Made by a program: the position numbers and the translations under genes. From assembly GCF_030052815.1 (NCBI RefSeq), contig NC_079495.1:40677651-40741650 (forward strand): a stretch of 64,000 nucleotides of DNA. Direction: 5' to 3'. Source of the stretch: Hevea brasiliensis. Lineage: Eukaryota; Streptophyta; Magnoliopsida; Malpighiales; Euphorbiaceae. Position 1 is the stretch's first letter. Each line of letters starts with the position of its first letter. The notes under the pieces are model-generated. The model was not told the DNA's origin. It saw only the letters and a program-made list of their open reading frames with translations, and ran no database searches. Shown piece by piece: positions 48,553 through 60,016 of this stretch.

Positions 48553-49480
48553 TGCATGATGGTCTTTATTATTTGGATAATAATGATAAACACAAAATGA
48601 ATGCAAACAATCTAAAAGAATGCAATGCCATGGTGAAAATCAACTCAAGTTCAAAATATATTTGGCACGTAAAATTAGGTGATTTTGCAGAAGATAGGAT
48701 TGCAAAACTGGAGAAAATGGAGATTTTATCCTCATTGGGTTCTGAACCTACTCCAACTTGTGAACCCTGCCTTCAGGGCAAAATGACTAGATCACCCTTT
48801 GTTGGACAAGGACTAAGAGCTGAAATTATTTTAGAGCTAATACATAGTGATGTATGTGGTCCATTTAAGGAAATAGCTAGAGGTGGTTTTCATTAATTTA
48901 TTACCTTTACTGATGAGAAATCAAGGTTTGGGTATTTGTATTTGATGAAATACAAACATGAATCCTTTGAAAAGTTCAAAGAATTTAAATTTGAAGTAGA
49001 AAATCAAACAGGAAAAAGTATTAAAGCTTTCAATTAGATCGTGGAGGTGAATACTTGAGTACTGAATTAGATGAATACTTGAAAGAGCATGGCATTGTTT
49101 CCCAGCTGACTCCTCCAGGAACGCCACAGTTGAATGGTGTATCTGAAAGGAGAAATCGTACCCTATTAGATATGGTATGTAGTATGCTGAGCTATACTGA
49201 TATGCTAATCTCCTTTTGGGGATTTGCTTTAGAATCATGTTTACATATTCTGAATAGGATTATTAGTTTCTTCCACACCTTATGAGATATGGCATGGAAG
49301 AAAACCAAGTCTTAAGCATGTTAAGATTTGGGGTTGTGTAGCTTATATCAAAAAGTTAAACACTAATAAATTAGAAACCAGATCAGAAAAAGGTCGATTT
49401 CTTGGATAACCAAAAGAGAGTTTTGTGTATTATTTTTATTTTCCTACATCACAAAAGGTTGTGGTAAGTAGAGATGCCAC
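48553..49480 (+). pseudogene. Copia F integrase
   Basis: It resumes F after G1. 48552-48896 is open and carries the zinc module (WHVKLGD where WHLRLGH is usual, CEPCLQGK) and HSDVCGPF with the first catalytic Asp. A CAT-TAA stop follows. 49055-49285 holds HGIVSQLTPPGTPQLNGVSERRNRTLL with the catalytic Glu. The segment around the second Asp (49030) is frameshifted. Loss of the second zinc-module His (GH to GD) would impair the protein even without the stops. Confidence 0.9.
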
Positions 49481-51310
49481 ATTTCTTGAATAGCAGTTTA
49501 TTAAAAAAGGAGGCAAAGGAAGGAAAATAGAGTTAGAATTAGAGAATTCTGACCAACCAACAAATCAAATGGATATTGATCCATCTAGTCAACCTACACC
49601 TATTGATGAAACATCTACAATAATTCCTCACAGATCAACCAGGATATCTCACCCACCAGTGAGATATGGTTTCCTTCATGAAGATAAATAAGAGTTGTTT
49701 ACTCATGAAGAAGTAGATCATAGAGATCATCCACTTACCTATGAAGAAACTATATTAGATATAGACTCTTCAAAGTGGATTGAAGCTATGAAATCCGAAA
49801 TTGATTCCATGTATAAGAATCAAGTTTGGGATCATGTTGACCCACCCGAAGGTATTGTACCTATAGGGAATAAATGGGTTTTCAAGAAGAAAATTGGTTC
49901 TGATGGAAAGTTAGAGACCTATAAAGCAAGGCTAGTAGCGAAAGGGTTTCGCCAGAGGCAAGGAATCGACTATGAGGAGACTTTCTCGCCTGTTGCCCTA
50001 CTTAAATCAATTAGGATTCTATTAGCAATAGCTGTATACTATGATTATGAGATTTGGTAGATGGATGTCAAAACAGCTTTTCTCAATGGATACATTGAAG
50101 AAAACATTTTCATTGAACAACCTAGGGGTTTTGAATCCCAAGATGGTTCCGAGGTATGCAAGCTAAAGCAATCCATTTATGGGTTGAAACAAGCATCAAG
50201 GAGTTGGAACATTCATTTTGATGAAGCCATTAAGTCATTTGATTTTATCAAAAATATGGATGAACCATGTGTATATAAGAAGGTTAGTGATAGTACTATC
50301 ACTTTCCTTGTCTTATATGTGGATGATATTCTCTTGATAGGTAATGACATAGGTATGTTGATAGCTGTAAAGGTATAGTTGTCAAGTACATTCTCCATTA
50401 AAGACTTAGGGGAGGCAACCTATATTCTTGGAATTCGCATCTATAGAGATAGAGCGAAAAGAATAATTGGTTTATCCCAAAGTTTATACTTGGAAAAGGT
50501 ATTAAAGAGGTTTAACATGCTTGATTCCAAGAGAGGATTGTTACCAGTGAGACATGGTATCCACCTTTCTAAAGAGGTGTCTCCAAAGACACCTAAAGAA
50601 AGAGATAAAATGGCCAGGATTCCATATGCTTCGGCTATTAGAAGTTTGATGTATGCAATGATGTATACTAAGTCGGATATCGCACATGCCGTTAGTTTGA
50701 CTAGCAAGGTTTAATCCAATCCAGGTTTGGAACACTGGATAGCTGTCAAGAATATCCTTATGTACTTGAGAAGAACTAAGGATTTATTCTTGATTTATGG
50801 AGGTGGTGACTTGCAATTTGATGGTTATACTGATTCTGATTTCCAATCAGATATCAATGATAGAAAATCTACCTCTGGGTTTGTGTTCATTTATAATGGA
50901 GGTGCAGTTAGTTAAAAGAGTTCCAAACAGAGTACAACTACTGATTCCACTACAGAGGCTGAGTATATTGCTGCATCAGATGCTGCAAAAGAAGCTGTTT
51001 AGATAAAGAAGTTCATGAAAAAACTTACAGTAGTTCCTTCCATTGAGTCAGCAGTTCCACTCTACTGTGACAACAATGGAGGGTTCATACAGGCTAAGGA
51101 ACCCTGGTCTCACCAGAAATCCAAACACATAGAAAGGTGCTACCACATTATCAAAGAAATAGTTGGGCGAGGCGATGTAGCCATGTAGAAAATAGCATTA
51201 GCTGAAAATTCAGCTGATCCATTCATGAAGCCTATGTCACAAGCTCAGTTAGATCGACTTCTTGAGAAGATGGGTCTAAGATATTGTAATGAATGGCTCT
51301 AGTGCTAGTG
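49481..51310 (+). pseudogene. Copia F linker, reverse transcriptase and RNase H, nonsense codons
   Basis: From 49695 to 50915 a single frame is kept. It includes KARLVAKGFRQRQ, QMDVKTAFLNG (its Gln codon reads TAG at 50058), YGLKQASRSW and the catalytic YVDD (about 50317-50328). Stops at 50376 (TAG), 50712 (TAA) and 50913 (TAA) follow, then RNase H with GYTDSDF and TTEAEYIAASDAAKEA to about 51000. The C-terminus is readable to about 51303. The RNase H end keeps an undamaged GCTGCATCAGATGCTGC stretch that is scrambled in copia D and E. Confidence 0.9.
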
Positions 51311-51316
51311 GGAGAT
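51307..51316 (+). promoter_or_regulatory. Copia F polypurine tract
   Basis: AGTGGGAGAT immediately precedes the 3' LTR and is identical to the tracts of D and E. Confidence 0.85.
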
Positions 51317-53415
51317 TGTTAGTAGTATGCCCTAGAGCATATCATTTAGTATGTATCTTGTACGTATTTTATTAATAAAAGGCAATTTCACTTTTCTGTT
51401 TACATAATGTATTTATGTGTAATAGAAAAGATCCATTGATATTTTTTTAGAAATTCTATTCTTAAGTTGTTAAGAATATGAGTGATAGTATTTCTAGCAC
51501 AAAGTATCATAAATTGATTCAAAATCGAAGATACTTCACAATAAAGACATGACTTATCCAGAAAAATTGTAATAATGTTTGTTCCCACGGTATTTATATG
51601 AGATATAAATAAGATGGAATAGTGAGTCTCATGCCATATAACAAACATGATAGGCACTTATACATGATAAGTAGGCCGAACCAGTGACGCATGTGACAAG
51701 CACATGGAGTTTACTCTTGTCAATGCATTGTCATATATCATATCAATGCATATAATCTTTAGACATTAGATAACACAGTTATCTTATGTATAGGTGATTT
51801 GAGTTTGATACTGCTTTCATACTTGTACTGTGTATGGGTATATGGGCATGTGTTGGCTCCTACTAGTTGTATATGGAGGTAGGTGTTAATCAAGATGGAA
51901 TCTGTTGCCCTAAGTAAATAGGGATAAAATCCTATGTTTATTTAATTATTCTTGATGTTTCAAGTTCCTGGCCAGGACAGACAGATTTAGTTAAAAAAGA
52001 GTTTCTTACAAGAAAATCTAATTAATCAAGAACTAGAATTAAAAGAGAACATAATATTCATAGCAAATGGGGTTTAACATATATCATAACTCCAGCTCGA
52101 ATTGGGATTTTGTAATAGAGAAATTCTAGTGTATGGTAACATATGATTATAGGTTCATTTAAAGGTATTCCTTGTTACTGATTGGGTGGCTATAGCATGC
52201 TATGCTAGGTGTCAACCATGGTCTATGAGATGCCTAAACTAATTTAGAGAAATCATTTATGGTAAGAAAGAGTTCTGATGATATTAAGAGTTAATATCAT
52301 ATCTCTTTGCCAATTAGTGATGAGCTTAGTAAGTCACACGCGTACACAAGTTAATCACCAAGTAAAATGTGATTTAATTGATGAATTAAAGAGTTTAATT
52401 GATTAATTAAATAGGTTTGGTTTGCAATAAGATTGCAAGGTCCCTAGCATGGCTTGAAGCCAAATCTAGGTTATTGGATATATAGTATAAATTAAATTTA
52501 TATTTAAAGTTTTTAAATATGAATTTAATTATGAGAAATTAATTAATGGAGATTAATTAATTTATATTTGATATAAATTGATTAGAAGAGGAGAAATAAT
52601 GATTTTGATTTGAGAACTCAAAATTACAACATAAGGGTAATTATTCATTTCACAGAGTGACATGTGGCACCATGAGATGGTGACACATGGCATCATATAA
52701 GCTTGCCATTTGTCTTCCTATTATGTAAGATTATCAAAGTCAAGATTATGTCTAGCTTTGACACTTGGCTTAATGTGATTAAATCAATTAAAAATAAGAT
52801 GCAATGTGGTGATGACATGTGGCAAGGGTTTAAGTAATGACCTAATTATAAAAGGGAAAAGAAAGAAAAATAAACCTCTTCTTCTTTATCTCAAAGGTGC
52901 CTCCACTTTTAGAGCTCCCTCTCCTCTTCATCTTTCTCATCAATTCAAAGAGAATTGCTCAAATTTCTTTGAATTAAAATTGCTAGAAATTATTTCTAGT
53001 GTCCTATACACATCTACAACCTCTCTAAAGGTAAAACCCCAATTTATAATTGGTTAGCAAGGCTTGAGAAGCAAGATTGGGGGCTGCCCATTGGTGTTCT
53101 TGGTGTGGACAAGCTAAAGGGATAACACTTAGGGTCCTAGGTGCTTCCTAAAGGTGCTAATCACATCCTTTGTGCATCAAAGAGGTTAGTGCTCTAACTT
53201 CTCTTTTAAACTAGGGTTTAAATAAATTAATTTGGTAATTCACAATCTTGAATGGCAAACATAGATCCTAATACATATTAAAAGTGTTTTAATATGCAAT
53301 TAAGCATCGAAATTAATTAGGCACATAATGGATGTGGCATGATGCATGAAACCCTAGAATAAAATTTTGAACTTCAATGCTCTAATTTAACAATTTACAT
53401 GCTTTCGCTCCTTCA
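51317..53415 (+). repeat. Copia F 3' LTR (2,099 bp)
   Basis: It runs from TGTTAGTAGTATGCCC to CGCTCCTTCA. It is more diverged from the E and D LTRs than they are from each other, particularly at 52600-53300. The next bases, ATATG, are the expected right target duplication; the partner lies left of the window. Confidence 0.94.
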
Positions 53416-54087
53416 ATATGTTCTTATATCTTTTGGCAAGGTGGTACACCTTTAAATAATGTCATAATTTTTATATGTCTTTCCTTCTAGAGTGTATTTT
53501 GATGATGCCAAAAGGGGGAGACATATCACTAGTGGATGAATAATTCCAAATTTTAGGCTTTAAACATGATATATAAATGATGATTTAGTGGGATACATGT
53601 TTTGGGTATACTTATGTGATGCTTCTTGGTAATCCTTTGATACATATTCTGAATTGTTTTTTATATAGAAATGACTTTGCATCTTCATTCACCTAGGACT
53701 CATGGCATTGCATTCATTGAGTCAAAGCCTCTTTTATGTGCTCTCCAAATTCTATTTATTAAGGCACAAATTGTTTTTGACAGGGGGAGTACATTAAGGG
53801 GGAGAATTTCTGAAAAACACACACTTTACTTGTGCTTAATTTTCCTCATCCACTAATTATTTGTCATCATCAAAAAGGGGGAGATTGTTAGACCTAGGTG
53901 TCTTAACCCATGTTTTGATGATAATAAACAATTAGTATACTACTAATATACCTTAGAAGTATTTGTGTTGAGTTTGTAGGCTCTAGATTCAAAATTTTCA
54001 AATTGCTTCAAATCAAGGTTAAGCAAGAGCAAGATAAGAAAGCAAATATTTATGGAACCCTATAATTTAATTTTTATTTATTTTATA
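53416..54087 (+). mobile_element. Sirevirus-like copia 3' end and LTR fragment
   Basis: No protein is readable. The sequence carries four purine tracts of the AGGGGGAG type (about 53513, 53781, 53797, 53877). The last stands directly before TGTTAGACCTAGGTGTC at 53886, followed by ATGTTTTGATGATAATAAAC, which resembles the start of Sirevirus (SIRE/Maximus) LTRs. Repeated polypurine tracts before the 3' LTR are a known Sirevirus trait. Only about 200 bp of LTR (53886-54087) is present before gypsy LTR H interrupts it. Confidence 0.7.
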
Positions 54088-54957
54088 TGTGACACACCAT
54101 AGCCCCTCTATAGTGTAGCTGAGTAAAATATGTAACACAGTGTGCCGAAGCACTATATCTTATCTCATTGATATTTATCATTTCTTAATTTATTTATTTA
54201 TGGGTTACTAAGTTAAATTTATATCATTTATTAAAGTTATAAATTAATTTAAGGTTCCAAAATTTTTACAGAAAATCCAGCAGAGTGCCGGCTAAAAATG
54301 GAGAAAATAGTTCTTCAGAACCTGTGAAAAACACTCCCAAATATTCAATCATATCCCCAAATCCAAATATTCAACACAATCTCAACAATTTTCATCAAAT
54401 TCTCAAATTTTCATTCATTCAATTTATACATAAACACTCAAATTTTATTTATGAACACAATTTATAGATAAGTACATTAATTTATAATTACATAAGTTCC
54501 AAATATACATGATAAAATAAAAGTCTAATTACAAAAACTTACAAAAGAACAAAATACAAAATGTAGACTAGCGTCCTACCAATGCACTGTAGATATGAGG
54601 TAACATTGGACTCTAACAGATCTGGCTCTCACCCAATCTAGGGTCTGCTGGGTTCTCGCTCAATATCTCCAATACCTATGCGTGGCAAAAGCAACGCGCT
54701 AAGCAATACTGCTTAGAGGTGCCAATATAAATAAAAATAAACTAAAATGAAATAAATATGCAAAGTGTATGATATTATTTTATACAAACTAATTTTTCTG
54801 AAATCAATTATAGTAGTATTAATTCGGTACTTTTTATGTCAACTTTTCAGTTAGTATTTATTAAGATTTATTTTGGTTGCCTAAGTAACCTATAGTAGTC
54901 AACTGGACTGGACAAATAGGTAAACTGGCACTGGGTACTAAGTACTTCGGCCCATCA
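54088..54957 (-). repeat. Gypsy LTR fragment H (minus strand), interrupted by copia E
   Basis: It begins TGTGACACACC at an A/T-rich site. It shares blocks with the gypsy C LTR (AGAGTGCCG, GTTCTTCA, CCTGTGAAAAACACT) in the same order and orientation, but is clearly another family. It stops at 54957, where copia E begins, and presumably continues beyond the right edge. Confidence 0.7.
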
Positions 54958-57065
54958 TGTTAGTAGTATGCCCTAGAGCATATCATTTAGTATGTATCTT
55001 GTACATATTTTTATTAATAAAAGGCATTTCCACTTTTCCGTTTACATAATATATTTATGTGTAATAGAAAAGGTCCATTGATATTTTGTTAGAAATATTA
55101 TTCTTAAGTTGTTAAGAATATGAATGACAATATTTCTAGCACGAAGTATCATAAATAGGTTCACAATCGAGGATACTTCATAATAAGGACATGACTTATC
55201 CAGAAAGATTGTATTCATGTTTGTTCCCAAGTTATTTATATGAGATATAAATAAGATGGAATGGTGAGTCTCATGCCATATAACAAACATGATAGGCACT
55301 TATAAATGATAAGTAGACCGAACCAGTGACACTTATGACAAGCACATGGAGATTATTCTTGTCAATGTTTTGTCATAAATCATATCAGTGCATATAATCT
55401 TTAGACCTAAGATAGCACAGTTATCTTGTATATAGGTAGTTTGAGTTTGATACTGCTTTCATACTTGTACTCTGTATGGGTATATGGGCATGTGTTGGCT
55501 CCTACTAGTTATATATGGAGGTAGGTGTTGATCAAGATGGAATCTGTTCCCCTAAGTAAATAGAGATAAAATCCTATGTTCATTTAATTGTTCTTGATGT
55601 TTCAAGTTCCTGGCCAGGACAGATAGATTTATTCAGAAAAGAGTTTCTGATGAAAAAATCTTTTTAATCAAGAACTGGAATTAAAAGAGAACATAATATT
55701 CATAGCAAATGGAGTTTGACATAAACCATGACTTCAGCTTGAGTTGGGATTTTGTAACAGAGAGATTTTAGTGCATGGTAACATATGATTATAGGTTCAT
55801 TTAAGGTAAACCTTATTACTAATTGGGTGGCCATGGCATGCTATGCTAGGTGTTAACCATGGTCTATGAGGTTCATAAAATGATTTAGAGAAATCATTTA
55901 TTGTAAGAAAGAGTTCTGATGATATTAAGAGTTGATATCATGTCTCATTGCTAATTAGTGATGAGCCTAGTAAGTCACACACATACACAAGTTATCACCT
56001 ATTTAAATATGATTTAGTTAATTAATTAAAGAGTTTAATTGATTAATTAAATAGGTTTGGTTTGCAATTAAATTGCAAAGTCCCTAGCATGACTTGAAAC
56101 CAAATCTAGATTATTGGATGTGTAGTATAAATTAAATTTATATTTAAAGTGTTTAAATATGAATTTAATTAATGAGAAATTAATTAATAGAGATTAATTA
56201 ATTAATTTATATTTGATATAAATTAATTAGAAGAAGAAAAATAATTATTTTGGGTTAAGAACTCAAAATTAAGACACAGGGGCATTTTGGTCATTTTGCA
56301 GTGTGACATGGCACCATGAGATGGTGACACATGGGATTACACATAAGCTTGCCAAATGTTTTTTTTTAATCATGTAAGATGATTAAAATCAAGATTAAAT
56401 AAAGGTTTGACACTTGGCACAATGTGATTGGGTCACTTAAACCTAGAGCTAATCAAAGGGTGACATGTGGCAAGGGTTTAATGTGTTAACCTAGCTATTT
56501 AAGTGTTGTTATGAGAAAATAAAAAGCAACCAGCAGCCACACTCCTTTGTCACGCCACTTTGAGGGTTTTTATCTCTTCTTCTTCATCTCTTATCAATTC
56601 AAAGAGATTAGCCATCAATCTCTTGAATTAAGAACACTAGAAATTGTTTCTAGTGTCCTGTTTACATCTTTAATCTCTTAAAAGGCAGAACTTGATTTTC
56701 TAATTAATAGAAAAATCTTTAGAAGCTATTCAAGGGCTGCCATAGGTGTTCTTGGTGTGGACAAGCTAGAGGGACAACATCTGGTGTCCTGAAGACGAAT
56801 CTCAAAGGCGCAGACACGCTGCAGTGCATCAAGAGGTTAGTGTAATCATTCTTGATTTAATCTAGGGTTCTAAAATTAATCTGATTAATTTTAAAATCTT
56901 AAATGGCAAATACAGATCCAAAAACATATTAAAAGAGTTTTAATATGTTGTTTATCATTGAAATCAAATAGATAAAAATAAATCTTGCATGATGCATGTG
57001 ACCCTAGGTGAAAATTTTTGAATTCAATGGTATAAACTTGTGTTTTTCATGCTTTCTTTCCTTCA
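54958..57065 (+). repeat. Copia E 5' LTR (2,108 bp)
   Basis: It runs from TGTTAGTAGTATGCCC to TTTCCTTCA. A TATTTAA (56496-56502) is the likely weak TATA equivalent. AT-rich palindromes lie at about 56010-56230. An 85-codon antisense ORF lies at 55042-55299, as in other copia LTRs here. Confidence 0.95.
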
Positions 57066-57067
57066 AT

Positions 57068-57079
57068 TGGTATCAGAGC
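57068..57079 (+). promoter_or_regulatory. Copia E primer-binding site (initiator Met tRNA)
   Basis: TGGTATCAGAGC lies 2 nt after the LTR end, the usual copia spacing. Confidence 0.92.
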
Positions 57080-57330
57080 TACTATATTTGCCATTTAGAT
57101 TGTTGATCACATAATTTAATTGTGTGATTTGATCATGAGATGATTGATCCATTGCTGGTTGGATCAAGAGGTGTGGCGGCATGCTTGATGAATCCAACAT
57201 GGTGCCCATGGCTTGGGAAGATCATGGTGCGCATGGTTGTTATTAAATTCAGCAATTGTTGCAAGATGAAAGGTTCATCATATGACTAATTAAAATGTTT
57301 AATTAGGATTTTTAATCACACAATTAAATT

Positions 57331-57672
57331 ATGATTCAAATCAGAATTTTAAAAATTGTTTGAATGTGATTCAAATCTAAATTTTAAAAGTTGTTTGAAT
57401 GTGATTCAAATCTGAATTTTTAAAGTTGTTTGAATCATATTTAAATCTGATTTTTTAAAATTGATTGAATAAAATTCAGATCTGATTTTTTAAAAAGTGT
57501 TTGAATGTGATTCAAATCTGATTTTTTTAAAAATGTTTGAATGTGATTCAAATCTGAATTTTTGAAGTTGTTTGAATGTGATTCAAATCTGAATTTTTAA
57601 ATTTGTTTGAATGAGATTCAAATCTGAATTTTTAAATTTATTTGAATCATATTCAAATCTGGTTTTTTAAGT
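57331..57672 (+). repeat. 35-bp palindromic minisatellite, 10 units, in copia E leader
   Basis: Units start at 57333, 57368, 57403, 57438, 57473, 57509, 57545, 57580, 57615 and 57650, an almost constant 35-bp period. Each is built on TTTGAATGTGATTCAAAT, in which TTTGAAT and ATTCAAA are perfect inverted arms around GTG, followed by a T-rich CTGAATTTTTAAA tail. Some units carry compensating or arm-preserving changes such as TTTGAATCATATTCAAA. It lies between primer site and gag, in the transcribed leader. Confidence 0.93.
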
Positions 57673-58846
57673 TGAATATGAGATATTCAATTTAATTTAA
57701 GTATGTATGTTTTATTTAATTGTTAAATAGTGATATGCATGATGGATGATCATGGACTATAAAAGACCAATGTGATTGGATTTATTTCTTTTATGTTTCT
57801 TTGGGATTGTAAATTAATTAATTTATTTTCATTTATTTTGGGCATGTATTATTAAGTTTGTAATAATTTTTGGGTTGTAATTTCATTTATTTAAGTTATT
57901 GTAAATTCGCCTTGGTATGCCAAGGATTACTATGTAATATTGGATTGCAAGAAGTTCAAGGAGGTCAACAGCATTGGTGGGACCAGTGGGAGGAATTCAA
58001 GATCAAGTGTTGATTATGTACTTCTTCAGCAACTCTTGTAAAATGAATGAATGAAATGCACCTAGGAATGCCCTGATTCAATTCTTGGTGGCTCAGAATT
58101 GAATCCCTTAGAAAGTCCATGATCATACCATATTTACTGATTATCCATGAATGCATGAGATGTATGGGAATGTATGCAATTATATGATATATGCATGCTA
58201 AATGGATAATGTGCAAAGTGAGACCTTAATAGTAAATAGAATGACCATAAAATCTTCCAAACAAATGATTAAGTTGGAAATGCTATAATTAAAGTAATTA
58301 TAACATAGGCCCTCCATTGGGGCAATTATTTTAAGAAATTTTAAATAGTTGCATAAGATGCAATTTATTTAAGAGATTTTCTTAAGAATAATTGTTAAGC
58401 ATGAGATGTTGTAAATATGTAAATAGTTTAGTGGCCAATATTGGATGTACCTGAGGACATTAAAATTATTTGCATAATTACTGGCTTAATGGGATCAACT
58501 TAACTAATGCAAGATAAGTCAATAATGGATGTACCTGAGATTTTGAGCATTAGGGGCTAGGTAAAGGATTGAACCTCACATGAGATGTGATGGGCAAAGA
58601 GTTTCTCACTTATAGTTTATTGTAATTCCAATAATGGATGTACTTGAGGATGATCAATAGAATTATAAGAATTCAATCACCCACTAGAAATCCATCCAAC
58701 TAGGATTTCCGCTTACTTTGGAAGTGTAGGATTCGCTAAGTTAGTGGGAGGACCAATTTGATTAAAAGACCATAATCATTTTGGTTAATTACATGATACA
58801 TTTACTAATTAATCTGTTATTTTCTGCAGCTAATTTTCTCGATAAA
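57673..58846 (+). other. Copia E leader downstream of minisatellite
   Basis: Non-coding sequence up to the gag ATG at 58847. It contains three copies of a motif near AATAATGGATGTACCTGAGG (58436, 58519 and 58628), also present in F. Confidence 0.8.
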
Positions 58847-59700
58847 ATGAGCACAAAACAACCACCACCATCCAATATCCTTGCAAGCATACTTGATCAC
58901 AATAGGTTGACAGGACCTAATCATTCGATTGGCTAAGAAATTTGAAACTTGTCCTGAACCTTGAACATATAGGATATGTTCTAGATTCAAATGTTCCTGG
59001 TCCCTTACCTCCAGAGGCCACACAAGAGGAACATGAAACTTTGGACAAGTGGAAGGAGCATGATATGAGAGCTATGTGTTACATGCTTGCTTCCATGAGT
59101 AATGAGTTACGTATAACATGAGAACACGCAGAGTGCGAGTGAGATCCTCCTTCACCTACAAGAGTTATATGGTGAGCACAGCAGGAATGCTAGGTATGAG
59201 ATATCTAGACAGCTATTCCATATGAGGATGTCTGAGGGATAGAATGTTGGGGATCATGTCCACAAGATGATTCGGATGATTGAGCAGTTGGAACATCTTG
59301 ACTTTAACATGGATTTCCAACTACAGACGGATTTGATCCTTTAGTCCCTTCCTGAGTCTTTTGGGAATTTTGTGACAAATTTCCATATGACTAAATAGGA
59401 ATGCACCTTAGCTGGTTTACTCAACATGCTGGTTATTGCCCAAAAGAATATGCCAGGCAATAAAGGAAAAGAGGTAGCTTTGGTTGCATCTTCTTCTGCT
59501 GGAAAGTCCAACAAGAAGAAGGGCAATAGGAAAAAGAAATCTCAGATTCCTGGTCCTTCCAAGAAAATAGCTAAACAGAAAAGGAAGACTAAAGCTGATG
59601 GTGGCAAAGGAAAGTGTTTCCACTGCCAAAAGGATGGGCACTGGAAAAGGAACTGCCTAGAGTATCTTGCTTCTCTGAAGGACAAGAAGGATACACCTTC
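58847..59700 (+). pseudogene. Copia E Gag with CCHC knuckle
   Basis: The start ATG at 58847 encodes MSTKQPPPSNILASILDHNR. The frame breaks at about 58923, where TCTGATTGG of copia F appears as TCGATTGG, and again near 59110, where ACAGAAGCAGCATGAG appears as ACGTATAACATGAG. Three CAG-to-TAG stops follow (about 59240, 59343, 59396). From 59426 the frame is open, with a Lys-rich linker and the complete knuckle CFHCQKDGHWKRNC at 59615-59656. The knuckle binds element RNA in the particle. Confidence 0.9.
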
Positions 59701-60016
59701 GGAAGGTATGTCCATATCTTGTTGTTTAGATTCTGATGATACTCATAGTTCATCTACAGCTTGGGTTTTAGATACTGGTGCCAGTTCTCACATTTCTAAT
59801 GATATGCAGGAACTAGCAAATAGTAGCAGCTTGCGTTCTCAAGATGTTAGAGTCCGGATTGGCAATGGCTCAATTGTTGAAGCTTTAGCCATAGGATCTA
59901 AATCTTTTTACATGTTTGGACATGTTTTGTGTTTGGATAATATTTTATATGTACCTAATGCTTTTAAGAACATCATTTCTATATCTAGTTTGACTAGAAA
60001 TGGCTATGAATTTTAG
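59701..60016 (+). pseudogene. Copia E protease
   Basis: It continues in the Gag frame. The catalytic DTGA is encoded at 59771-59782 within AWVLDTGASSHIS, followed by RIGNGS and NILYVPNAFKNIISIS. The frame ends at a TAG (60014-60016) that replaces CAG. Otherwise the domain is intact. Confidence 0.9.

Larger units (their letters stand above)
26933..53415 (+). mobile_element. Ty1/copia element F, split by gypsy C and copia G1; left end lies beyond gypsy B
   Basis: F can be read in blocks 26933-27644 (leader), 39613-40993 (leader end, gag, PR), 48553-51316 (IN, RT, RNase H) and 51317-53415 (3' LTR). Each break is closed by a 5-bp duplication and by collinearity with copia E. F's 5' LTR is left of the window, beyond gypsy B. 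Its coding blocks mostly keep one frame and are broken by C-to-T/G-to-A stop codons, indicating age. It is the oldest resolved host in the nest apart from the Sirevirus-like flank. Confidence 0.93.

Noticed and set aside
53671..53856. 61-codon ORF between copia F and the Sirevirus-like LTR
   Set aside because: Short, without motifs, and lying across two polypurine-like tracts; better explained as non-coding 3' region.
57331..57672. Regularly spaced repeat resembling a CRISPR array
   Set aside because: There are no unique spacers: units are contiguous 35-bp tandem copies with internal palindromes inside a plant retrotransposon leader.
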